Notes under the pieces: generated by a model
What the model was told of the DNA's origin: nothing
Database searches by the model: none
What the model saw: the letters and a program-made list of their open reading frames with translations, nothing else
Translations under genes and position numbers: made by a program
Shown here: one piece after another, positions 1 to 7,187 of the stretch
Position numbering within the stretch: position 1 is the stretch's first letter
Layout of the letters: every line of letters begins with the position of its first letter
NCBI GenBank assembly: GCA_963546395.1
Contig: CAUUMS010000010.1
Span: forward strand, 6,872 to 70,871
Length of the DNA stretch: 64,000 nucleotides
Reading direction: 5' to 3'
Origin: Bacteroides_D sp963546395
Lineage (GTDB): Bacteria > Bacteroidota > Bacteroidia > Bacteroidales > CAJPTX01

Positions 1-148
1 ACAGGTAGAGTATGCGCAGTCCGCTCACGTCCGTGCTCCGCTCGCCCTCGGCATCACGTTTGCACGACGTCGCCCCCATCACCAGCCAGAGGCTGGCCAG
101 CAGGAGGGCTAATCCTCCCTCTAGGCGTGAGATGCTAGCGGCTCTCAT
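1..148 (-). CDS. Lipoprotein N-terminus, truncated by window edge
   Basis: The frame opens at an ATG at 146-148 and stays open to the window edge, giving 49 residues. It has a lipoprotein signal: a short basic start (MRAAS...), a hydrophobic stretch LALLLASLWLVMG, then a lipobox-like ATSC with Cys29, followed by a charged mature start KRDAEGE. The start lies inside the last codons of the lipid A deacylase gene (stop at 135-137), so the two overlap by 14 nt and are probably co-transcribed. The mature portion is too short to assign a family. The call as a lipoprotein is good; its function is unknown. Confidence 0.7.
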   Translation of the reverse strand, partial: MRAASISRLEGGLALLLASLWLVMGATSCKRDAEGERSTDVSGLRILYL

Positions 149-1325
149 GGCGTTTCCATTGCAAAATTGGCACCTGCACCCCGAATTCCAGCAGGTCGGC
201 GCTGAATGCGTGCGCTTGTACCCCTATCGTGCCGAGGATGCGGGGCGTGAAACGGTAGGCCAGGCGGAGACGCTCGTACACGTACACGGGATTGCCCGGG
301 GGCTGGCGTAGGTAGCTGCCCACGCCTAGCGATGCATGGATTCGCCACAGCACGAGCTCTGTGCCTGCGATGATCCCCACGTAGGGCTGTAGCCAGGGCG
401 ATTTGGCCGTGCGTGAGTCGACCCTGTGCGAGGGCCACAGCGCGTAATCAGCCGCGTAGTCCAATTCGCCCCAGAACCCCAGGTAGGGGGTGGGGGCGTA
501 CAGGTACTGGGCAGATATAATGAATTTGGCGGCCTTGCGCCCCAGCGGGCTACCGACAGCCTTGGCCCCACCGGCCAGCTGGAGCCGTAGCGAATGCGTG
601 GGGAGCGTGTACTCTTGCGGTGAGCAGGTGTCAGCTGGGCGATAGGCGAGGCGATGGGCATACTCCAGTCCCACCAGCACATAGTTGAGCCCCGTGTTGG
701 GCCGCGAGAAGCTACCGTTGGACAGGTGTGTCAGACGCATCGAGGCCGACACGTGTGCGCTTGTGCCGATCTGCACCCCAGCCCCGAGTCCCAGCGATAG
801 GTAAGCGTTGAGGGGTGTGCCTATGGAGCCGTTGTACGGATTCCGTTTGGCCATGTAGGCCCTCGGCACGTACGCCAATCCGCAGGCCATGTCCAGCTCC
901 AGGCTGAAGCGTGATGCCCGGAGCAAGTAGAACTGCATGGATGGGAACAGCGCATGCGCATAGCCCAGGTACTGGGGCGAGCCCAGATGCATGAGCTGAT
1001 AGGAGACCCGCAAGGTGGGGTACCCGAAGAATCGGAGGTTGTCTGAGCGGGGATTCGCCGTCAGGAACCAGCCCACCGACAGGGTGCGCGGCAGCGTCTC
1101 TCGGAGGGGGATCATCCACGGGTGATGCACCACTAGCGGACCAGCCCCCAGCTGCACGGTGAGCCCCCAGCTACGTCTTACCGACTGTGCGAGCGGCGTT
1201 CTACCACCCGATCCGGGAACGTGCGCCGAGGAGGCGCGAACGGATATGAAAAGCAGGATCCCTGCCGCGAGGATAATCCCCAGCGAAGCGGTGCGCCCCT
1301 GTGCCCTGGCGTCCGTTTGTGCCAT
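135..1325 (-). CDS. PagL-like lipid A deacylase (acyloxyacyl hydrolase family) outer membrane protein
   Basis: A 396-residue protein with an N-terminal hydrophobic segment (residues 13-30) that fits a signal peptide, then alternating beta-strand sequence typical of a small outer membrane barrel. Residues 199-216 contain the family motif TH-L-SNG, with His200 and Ser202 in the H-x-S-N arrangement that forms the catalytic pair in PagL lipid A 3-O-deacylases, followed by RPNTGLNYV, common in Bacteroidota members. The inferred role is removal of an ester-linked acyl chain from lipid A at the outer membrane. The protein is longer than PagL itself (about 170 residues), with a C-terminal extension of roughly 170 residues that also looks like beta strands. 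Its ATG directly abuts the pfkA stop codon, so it is translated from the same message. Family call is good; activity is inferred. Confidence 0.75.
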   Translation of the reverse strand: MAQTDARAQGRTASLGIILAAGILLFISVRASSAHVPGSGGRTPLAQSVRRSWGLTVQLGAGPLVVHHPWMIPLRETLPRTLSVGWFLTANPRSDNLRFFGYPTLRVSYQLMHLGSPQYLGYAHALFPSMQFYLLRASRFSLELDMACGLAYVPRAYMAKRNPYNGSIGTPLNAYLSLGLGAGVQIGTSAHVSASMRLTHLSNGSFSRPNTGLNYVLVGLEYAHRLAYRPADTCSPQEYTLPTHSLRLQLAGGAKAVGSPLGRKAAKFIISAQYLYAPTPYLGFWGELDYAADYALWPSHRVDSRTAKSPWLQPYVGIIAGTELVLWRIHASLGVGSYLRQPPGNPVYVYERLRLAYRFTPRILGTIGVQAHAFSADLLEFGVQVPILQWKRHESR

Positions 1326-2420
1326 CTACACCCCGAAGCTGATTCCCACCCCTCGCGCCGTGGCAATCAGATCGCAAGTGGGATCTACCAGATTGGGTTG
1401 CATCACGGCTTCCACCAGCGGCACAGATATGACGTTGGGGTGTCGGTAGGCCACCATCTCCCCGAATCGGCCCTCTAGCACCATCTCGAAGGCCTTCACG
1501 CCGAACTGCGTGGCCAGTATGCGGTCGTACGCCACCGGGATTCCGCCCCGTTGCAGGTGCCCCAGCACAGTCTCCCGCATGTCGGCCTCAAATCCGGAGG
1601 CCTTCAGCTCGTGCACCAGCTTGTGCGCCACGCCGCCGAGCCGTAGGTTTTGGTAGCCAATCTCCTCGCTCTTGGTAGAGGTCACCTCGCCCCCCCGGGG
1701 CATGGCCCCCTCAGCCACCACCACGATAGCATGCCCCTTGCCCCGGTTGAACCGTTGCTCGAGCCGATCTCGCACCTTATCGATGCTGTAGGGGATTTCG
1801 GGGATCAGGCACACCTCCGCTCCACCCGCAATGGAGGCATGCAGGGCGATCCACCCCGCGTTGCGCCCCATCACCTCTAGCACCAGCACACGGTTGTGCG
1901 AGGCTGCCGTCGTCACCAGCTTGTCCACCGCCTCGGTGGCAATCTGCACGGCCGTCTGGAACCCAAAAGTGAAGTCGGTGGACGATAGGTCGTTGTCGAT
2001 GGTCTTAGGTACCCCGATGATGTTGAGCCCCTTCTCGAACAGAGCCTGGCTGATGCGCTGCGAGCCATCGCCCCCCACGCTGATCACGGCATCGACCCCG
2101 AGGAATTGCAGTTTCCGCAGCATCTCATCGCTGCGATCCACCGTTGTCCACGTACCGTCGGCCTGCTTGATGGGCCAGGCGAAGGGCCCCCCCTTGTTGG
2201 TGGTGCCAATGATTGTCCCGCCGCGCACATGGATCCCCGCCACGGCGTGCTCATCCAGGACGCAGATCTCCGTGGGCTCGCTCAGGATGCCGTCGAAGGA
2301 CTGTATGCCGCCGATGACCTCCCATCCGCGCTCCTGCGAGGCGCGCTTCACCACGGCGCGAATCACCGCATTCAGCCCCGGGCAATCGCCACCCCCGGTG
2401 GCCACCATCACCCGTTTCAT
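1326..2420 (-). CDS. pfkA: 6-phosphofructokinase (group III type)
   Basis: A 364-residue protein that phosphorylates fructose-6-phosphate in glycolysis. Visible motifs are GGGDCPGLNA (residues 9-18), GGDGS (116-120) and PKTIDND (138-144) with the catalytic Asp142. Gly in GGDGS is the residue associated with ATP use, whereas PPi enzymes carry Asp there. Lys in PKTIDND is typical of PPi-dependent and group III enzymes. The Gly/Lys combination is known from ATP-using group III phosphofructokinases, so ATP is the more likely donor, but this needs an assay. The gene sits between a 37-residue lipoprotein gene (83 nt upstream) and the lipid A deacylase gene (0 nt downstream), all in one direction. 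Confidence 0.93.
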   Translation of the reverse strand: MKRVMVATGGGDCPGLNAVIRAVVKRASQERGWEVIGGIQSFDGILSEPTEICVLDEHAVAGIHVRGGTIIGTTNKGGPFAWPIKQADGTWTTVDRSDEMLRKLQFLGVDAVISVGGDGSQRISQALFEKGLNIIGVPKTIDNDLSSTDFTFGFQTAVQIATEAVDKLVTTAASHNRVLVLEVMGRNAGWIALHASIAGGAEVCLIPEIPYSIDKVRDRLEQRFNRGKGHAIVVVAEGAMPRGGEVTSTKSEEIGYQNLRLGGVAHKLVHELKASGFEADMRETVLGHLQRGGIPVAYDRILATQFGVKAFEMVLEGRFGEMVAYRHPNVISVPLVEAVMQPNLVDPTCDLIATARGVGISFGV

Positions 2421-2502
2421 ACGGCTACGCTCATAGGGCTCCGCTTCATATCACTCGTTCGTACCACGCCCGCCATCCTCCGCGGCGGCGGTGCACCCGA
2501 TG

Positions 2503-2616
2503 CTACCGCTGGTAGGCCGGGCAGGGCACCTTGCTGCTCTTGCAGGAGGTGAGAGTCGACGCGCAGCCGATAAGGCACAGAAGGGTGAGGATGATAACGA
2601 TGCGACGCATTTTCAT
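2503..2616 (-). CDS. Very small lipoprotein (37 residues)
   Basis: An ATG at 2614-2616 opens a 37-codon frame ending TAG at 2503-2505. The product begins MKMRRIVIILTLLCL and has two possible lipobox cysteines, IGC (Cys18) and LTSC (Cys25); the second is followed by KSSKVPCPAYQR, a charged and Pro/Cys-containing tail seen in tiny Bacteroidota lipoproteins. A -7 promoter element lies about 75 nt upstream (2691-2698, minus). The gene is 83 nt upstream of pfkA in the same direction and probably heads the transcript. Its function is unknown. The signal-like design and in-frame stop argue for a real gene, but no homologue can be checked here. Confidence 0.6.
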   Translation of the reverse strand: MKMRRIVIILTLLCLIGCASTLTSCKSSKVPCPAYQR

Positions 2617-2690
2617 GATTACAGTACTACGTTACAGTTTGTTGCGATCTCGCGACTCACACCTAGCGCTCAGGCTCTCTAGGCACGTCG

Positions 2691-2698
2691 CAAATGTA
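2691..2698 (-). promoter_or_regulatory. Candidate -7 element for the small lipoprotein-pfkA unit
   Basis: The minus strand reads TACATTTG, matching the Bacteroidota -7 consensus TAnnTTTG. It lies about 75 nt upstream of the 37-residue lipoprotein start. No clear TTTG box is seen at the -33 position, so confidence is moderate. Confidence 0.45.
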
Positions 2699-3183
2699 CG
2701 TCTTTTTACGCTACGGGAGAATGTCGGTTAATGCGGAAATGCGCCATCCTCTGTGCAAAAGTGCGCCTGATGCACAACTTACCTAACGTGATTCTGCCTA
2801 AAAAGTTTTGGGTTTGCGCTAAAAATCTTGCCCAATCACCCCTCTCACAGAGCCAATTCGCACCCTGCCAGCGATCTAACGCCGACGCGCTGGAGCGATG
2901 TTCCCCCTGCGAAGAGGGGGCTCGTCTCTACTCCCCACCTAGCGGATCATGGGACAAACGGGATTGATTGTCAGCGGAAACAATATCGTGACACTACAGC
3001 AACGATGGCTGATCGATGCATTAAGTCATTATGCAACAATGAGTAATGAGTCATTTGGTCGGTGTGGGTATGCAGTTGCTACGGGGACGCTCCATCTGCG
3101 ATCCGCTTGCGCCTTGTTATCGTGGGGTAATATCAGCCCGTAGATTCTCTGCGCGATGGGGAGGTAGATGCACCGTACCCGCG

Positions 3184-3247
3184 CCGTACCAACGCCGTAT
3201 CATGCCCATATTTGGTAGGACAAAGTGCGGTCTTGGTGCGGTGTTGC
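3184..3247. repeat. Dispersed imperfect palindrome, copy A
   Basis: The sequence begins CCGTACCAACGCCGTATCA and centres on ATATTTGGTAGGACAAAG. The left half matches copy D (59951) at about 33 of 37 positions. The right half (GGTCTTGGTGCGGTGTTGC) matches copy C (ACTTGGTACGGTGTTGC). It is intergenic, 43 bp beyond the stop of prmC. Confidence 0.7.
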
Positions 3248-3289
3248 TGCGGTGAGGCCTGTGTCGTGGGTGCCTGTGTTGCGCGGTGC

Positions 3290-4147
3290 TTAGCGATGCG
3301 CACTCACGAATCGGTCAAGGCCTTGCGCATCGGGTGTCACGGCAATCTCAGTCAGTCCACCACGGCTGAAGAGCCGAGCCACGCTCTGCGCGTGGTCGCA
3401 ATGGCACTCGCAGGCTAGTAGCCCACCGGGGCGTAACGAGTGGAGTGCAATGTTGAGGAGTGCCTGGTAGAAGAGCAGCGGGTTGTCATCGGGCACAAAG
3501 AGGGCCGTGGCGGGTTCGTGGGCAGCCACGCGGGGCGAAAGGGTGGGGCGTTCGGCTGACGGAATGTAGGGTGGGTTCGATACCATCACATCGTACGCTA
3601 GGGGCGCAAACTGGTCTGCCTCGAGCATGTTGGCCTGGCGGAATTGCACGTGAGCTCCGAGTGCATGGGCATTGCGCTGCGCCACGGTGAGGGCCTCCAG
3701 GGAGATGTCCACGCCCTCCATGCGGCTCTGTGGGGCCTCGAGGGCTAGGGTGATGGCGAGGCATCCGCTGCCAGTGCCTAGGTCGAGTCCTAGGGCGTGG
3801 GGTGGCATCTGGGCGAGCACCAGGTGGGCTAGCTCCTCCGTCTCGCGGCGGGGGATGAGTGTGGCCGGCGTAACCTCGAAGGGACGACCGTAGAAGTACG
3901 CCTCGCCCAGGACGTACTGAATGGGTTCCTGGGCTGCCAGGCGGGTGAGGAGATGTTGCGCCTGGGTCACCACCTCGGGTGTGACGGTGGCCTCGGGCTC
4001 CAGGATCACCTGGTGGTAGGGGCACTCGAGCAGATGCTCGGCGAGTAGCCGCACGTGGGCCCTTGCCTCGGATTCGTCGAAGCATTGCGCCAGCGATTGG
4101 CGTAGCAGATGGAGCAGCCCGAGTCGGGTGGTGGGGGGGATTGCCAA
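3290..4147 (-). CDS. prmC: Release factor glutamine methyltransferase
   Basis: A 285-residue SAM-dependent methyltransferase that modifies the GGQ glutamine of peptide release factors. The N-terminal helical substrate domain spans about residues 1-80. It is followed by the SAM-binding motif DLGTGSG and the catalytic/substrate motif NPPYIPS, diagnostic of PrmC/HemK. The LIPRRETEELA segment preceding the SAM motif is also characteristic. Length is normal for the family. It is divergent from ribD, with only 51 bp between the start codons. Nothing looks damaged. Confidence 0.93.
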   Translation of the reverse strand: MAIPPTTRLGLLHLLRQSLAQCFDESEARAHVRLLAEHLLECPYHQVILEPEATVTPEVVTQAQHLLTRLAAQEPIQYVLGEAYFYGRPFEVTPATLIPRRETEELAHLVLAQMPPHALGLDLGTGSGCLAITLALEAPQSRMEGVDISLEALTVAQRNAHALGAHVQFRQANMLEADQFAPLAYDVMVSNPPYIPSAERPTLSPRVAAHEPATALFVPDDNPLLFYQALLNIALHSLRPGGLLACECHCDHAQSVARLFSRGGLTEIAVTPDAQGLDRFVSAHR

Positions 4148-4171
4148 AGCGTGATCGTTTCGCTATATTTG
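4141..4171 (+). promoter_or_regulatory. Promoter of ribD
   Basis: TTG at 4141-4143, a 20-nt spacer, then TATATTTG at 4164-4171, matching the Bacteroidota -33/-7 arrangement. It ends 27 nt before the ribD ATG. The -33 end overlaps the first codons of the divergent prmC gene. Confidence 0.65.
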
Positions 4172-4198
4172 CCGCAAAATTAGGCAAAGCGTTATCAG

Positions 4199-5314
4199 AT
4201 GGATTGCGAAGGCCTGGATGCGCAGTACATGCGCCGCGCCCTGGAGCTTGCGCAGCAAGGCATGGGGGCCGTGGCCCCGAACCCCATGGTGGGGGCCGTG
4301 CTGGTGCGTGAGGGGCAACTGCTGGCCGAGGGGTACCACGCACGCTATGGGACTGCACATGCCGAGCGCGCGGCCATTGAGCAGGCGCGGCGCATGGGAA
4401 TCGACCTGGAGGGGGCCACGCTCTACGTGAACCTGGAGCCCTGCAACCATCAGGGGAAAACTCCGCCGTGCACTGAGGCTATAGCGCAGACGGGTATATC
4501 GCGTGTGGTGGTGGCAACGCTGGATCCCAATCCGCAGGTGGCGGGTCAGGGGGTGGAGGCGTTACGGGCCATGGGTAAGACGGTGGAGGTGGGCCTCATG
4601 GCGCACGAGGCGCAGGAGCTGAATCGCCGCTTCTTCACCTATCACACCCAGCGCAGGCCCTACATCGTCCTCAAGTGGGCCCAGAGTGCCGATGGATTCA
4701 TCGATAGCGACCGGCCGGCGGATGAGCCCCCCGTATGGATCACCAACAATGCGGCCCGCGTGCTGGTACACCGCTGGCGGGCTGAGGAGATGGCGATACT
4801 GGTGGGGACGAGTACGGTGGTGCGGGACAATCCGCAGCTCACCGTGCGGCATTGGTGCGGGAACAATCCGCTCCGCGTGGTGCTCGATCGCACGCTGCGC
4901 ATTCCGGCTGAGAGCCATGTGTTCGATGGGAGCACCCCCACGCTGGTCTTCGCGGGTAAGAATCTGCGCTCCTCGCAGCGCAGCGATACACTGAGTCAGA
5001 TCCCCAATCTGGATCTCGAGCTGGTGGACTTCATGAAGGGGATCACGGGAGTGTTGCTGGATGCGTTGTACACCCGTGGCGTGACGTCGCTGATGATCGA
5101 GGGGGGCACGCTGCTCATTAGCAACTTCATGGCGCATGGCCTGTGGGATGAGGCGCGCGTGTTTGTAGGCAACAGCTTCATACGCCGTGGCGTTGCCGCT
5201 CCACGTATTCCCGAGGAGCCGTGCGAGGCGCAGCAGGTGGGCGACGTGCGACTGTACCATTTCCGGCGTCGATCGACGGCCGAACCGCCGGCGCAGCTGG
5301 TGGGGCTTGCCTAG
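4199..5314 (+). CDS. ribD: Bifunctional riboflavin biosynthesis deaminase/reductase RibD
   Basis: A 371-residue cytoplasmic enzyme carrying out the second and third steps of riboflavin synthesis. The N-terminal deaminase domain (about 1-145) has the zinc motifs HAE and PC-N-H-QGKTPPC, and the substrate signature APNPMVGAVLV. The C-terminal NADPH-dependent reductase domain (about 150-371) includes PYIVLKWAQSADGFI and the IEGGTLL motif. Length is usual for fused RibD. It is preceded by a good promoter and followed after 26 nt by the ABC permease gene. No FMN riboswitch is visible in the short leader. Confidence 0.95.
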   Translation: MDCEGLDAQYMRRALELAQQGMGAVAPNPMVGAVLVREGQLLAEGYHARYGTAHAERAAIEQARRMGIDLEGATLYVNLEPCNHQGKTPPCTEAIAQTGISRVVVATLDPNPQVAGQGVEALRAMGKTVEVGLMAHEAQELNRRFFTYHTQRRPYIVLKWAQSADGFIDSDRPADEPPVWITNNAARVLVHRWRAEEMAILVGTSTVVRDNPQLTVRHWCGNNPLRVVLDRTLRIPAESHVFDGSTPTLVFAGKNLRSSQRSDTLSQIPNLDLELVDFMKGITGVLLDALYTRGVTSLMIEGGTLLISNFMAHGLWDEARVFVGNSFIRRGVAAPRIPEEPCEAQQVGDVRLYHFRRRSTAEPPAQLVGLA

Positions 5315-5340
5315 CCAAACCGAGGGCGCAGAACACTCCG

Positions 5341-6345
5341 GTGGACGTGAGAAGGGGTGGGATTAGGCTATTCGCTCTGGCCCTAGGGGTGTTGCTGCTC
5401 TTCGTGGCCGATGTGGTGCTAGGCTCGGTGCATGTGGGGTGGGACGGGCTGTGGGGTGCCCTGCGCGGTGAGAGCGGATACGCACTCGAGCGTGCCATAG
5501 TAGTCGGTTTCCGTTTGCCCAAGGCCCTTACATCATTGCTGGCGGGGATAGGGCTTGCCGTGAGCGGCTTGCTCATGCAGACCGCCTTTCGTAATCCGTT
5601 GGCGGGCCCCTACGTGCTGGGCATCAGCTCGGGGGCTAGCTTGGGGGCTGCACTCGCCATATTGGCCGTGGGGAGCGGGGTGTTGATCTCACCCTTCTCG
5701 TTGGCCGCATCGGCCTGGCTGGGGTCTGCCGGGGCCCTGCTGCTGATTCTCATGGCTTCCGTGCGTCTCCGCAGCAATGCCACGCTGCTCATCTTTGGGG
5801 TCATGCTCAGCGCAGTGGCGGGGGCTGGGGTGAGCATCTTGCAGTATGCGAGCGATGCGCATGCGCTGAAACGTTTCACGCTGTGGGCGTTGGGAAGCCT
5901 GGGCAATGTCACTGGGGGTGCATTGCTCCTGCTCACGGTGGGGGTGCTGGTGGGGCTGCTGCTCGCCTACCTCTGCGTGCGGCCGCTCAATCTGTTGCTG
6001 CTGGGCTCAGAGGCTGCACACCGGTTGGGGTTACCCCTAGGGGTGAGCCGTGTGCTGGTGTTCGGGGCTACTACATTGCTGGCTGGCACCGTCACGGCTT
6101 ACTGCGGCCCGATAGGGTTTATCGGGATTGCTATTCCGCATGTGGCCCGTTGGGTGATGCGCACGGCCAAGCACGGGCCGCTGATCACGGCTACCTGTCT
6201 GCTGGGAGGTTTGGCGATGCTGCTAACCGATATCATATCGCAACTGCCAGGTAGCTACACGGTGTTGCCTGTGAATGCGGTGGCCTCACTGCTGGGGTTG
6301 CCCGTGGTGCTGCGTATCCTGCTGACGAAGAGGGGTGGGGCATGA
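5341..6345 (+). CDS. FecCD/BtuC-type ABC transporter permease
   Basis: About 334 residues with some nine to ten hydrophobic segments and the family signature LPKALTSLLAGIGLAVSG...NPLAGPYVLGISSGASLGA. The family forms the inner membrane channel for iron-siderophore, haem or cobalamin uptake. The frame is open upstream to 5221 within ribD, but that extension is low-complexity and lacks membrane character. A GTG at 5341 or 5347 just before RRGGIRLFALALGVLLLF is the likelier start. It overlaps the ATPase gene by 4 nt (ATGA). No periplasmic binding protein gene adjoins it, so the substrate cannot be told from context. Confidence 0.88.
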   Translation: MDVRRGGIRLFALALGVLLLFVADVVLGSVHVGWDGLWGALRGESGYALERAIVVGFRLPKALTSLLAGIGLAVSGLLMQTAFRNPLAGPYVLGISSGASLGAALAILAVGSGVLISPFSLAASAWLGSAGALLLILMASVRLRSNATLLIFGVMLSAVAGAGVSILQYASDAHALKRFTLWALGSLGNVTGGALLLLTVGVLVGLLLAYLCVRPLNLLLLGSEAAHRLGLPLGVSRVLVFGATTLLAGTVTAYCGPIGFIGIAIPHVARWVMRTAKHGPLITATCLLGGLAMLLTDIISQLPGSYTVLPVNAVASLLGLPVVLRILLTKRGGA

Positions 6346-7121
6346 GCTATTTGAGGGAGAACGGTCTTGCGCTGCATGGTGTGCAGGTGGGCTACGCGGC
6401 CAATCGTCCATTGCTAGGGCCATTGGATGTTGCGCTGCCGCAGGGGGAGTTGGTGGCCTTGCTTGGGCGTAACGGCACGGGTAAGAGCACGCTGCTACGA
6501 ACATTGGCAGGGGACATTGCCCCGCTGGCTGGGGCTGTGCTTGTGGGGTCTGCGAGGCTGGGCAACCTCTCGGGGCGTAAACGTGCGCAGTGGTTGGCTT
6601 TTGCCCCATCGCACCTACGGGCTGATGGTTCGCTCACCGTGCGTCAGCTCGTGATGCTGGGGAGGTACCCCCACGTGGGGTGGTTGCGCTCGGGGCACGA
6701 CACAGATCGTGAGGCTGTGGTGCGGGCAATGCGCATGGTAGGGGTGCACACGTTGGCCGAGCGTCGCCTGGCGAGTCTGAGCGATGGGGAGCGGCAGCGG
6801 GCCAGCATTGCGCTCTGCTTGGCACAGGGGGCCCCCGTGCTACTACTCGATGAGCCGAGTGCCTATCTGGACGTGTCGGGACGGGCTGAGTTGGTGCATC
6901 TCCTGCGGGAATTGGCCCACGAGCAGGGGCGTGCGGTGCTATTCTCCACGCACGATTTGGGCACAGCCCTCGAGTATGCCGACAGGCTCTGGGTAATCCA
7001 TGAGGGGACAATGCAGGATATACGCCCTCAGAAGGCGATAGGCTCGGGGCTGATAGATGCGGTGTTTTCCACTGAGCGCGTACGTTTCGATGCGTCTCGC
7101 CACATCTTCACGGCTCGATGA
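6342..7121 (+). CDS. ABC transporter ATP-binding protein (iron/cobalamin type)
   Basis: A 259-residue cytoplasmic ATPase partnering the FecCD-type permease, with which it overlaps by 4 nt. The Walker A is GRNGTGKST, the signature is LSDGERQR (canonical LSGGQ is changed, as is common in FecE/HmuV-like proteins), and Walker B is VLLLDEPSAYLD with a following H-loop FSTHD. The architecture matches FecE/FhuC/BtuD proteins. The substrate is probably an iron chelate, haem or corrinoid. Confidence 0.9.
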   Translation: MSYLRENGLALHGVQVGYAANRPLLGPLDVALPQGELVALLGRNGTGKSTLLRTLAGDIAPLAGAVLVGSARLGNLSGRKRAQWLAFAPSHLRADGSLTVRQLVMLGRYPHVGWLRSGHDTDREAVVRAMRMVGVHTLAERRLASLSDGERQRASIALCLAQGAPVLLLDEPSAYLDVSGRAELVHLLRELAHEQGRAVLFSTHDLGTALEYADRLWVIHEGTMQDIRPQKAIGSGLIDAVFSTERVRFDASRHIFTAR

Positions 7122-7151
7122 GAATCACGCATGTGTAACTTTTAGGCGCCC

Positions 7152-7166
7152 CATACGTCCAACGTA
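7152..7166. promoter_or_regulatory. Small inverted repeat upstream of outer membrane receptor gene
   Basis: ATACGT-CCA-ACGTAT is a perfect 6-bp inverted repeat with a 3-nt centre, 21 nt before the ATG at 7188. It could be a protein-binding site or a weak hairpin between the ABC ATPase and the receptor gene. No regulator is assigned. Confidence 0.3.
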
Positions 7167-7187
7167 TAGTACGAAATGTGATGCGTC

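Larger units (their letters stand above)
2617..3289. other. 673-bp non-coding gap upstream of the pfkA unit
   Basis: No convincing gene is seen. The gap holds a -7 element (2691-2698, minus), a small hairpin at 2903-2920 (CCCCCT / AGGGGG, 6-nt loop, no T-run), and dispersed palindrome copy A (3184-3247). Short open frames here have no start context, family motif or signal sequence. Confidence 0.6.

Noticed and set aside
2731..2967. 78-codon frame on the plus strand in the gap before prmC
   Set aside because: No signal peptide, family motif or promoter; the composition is like random non-coding sequence.
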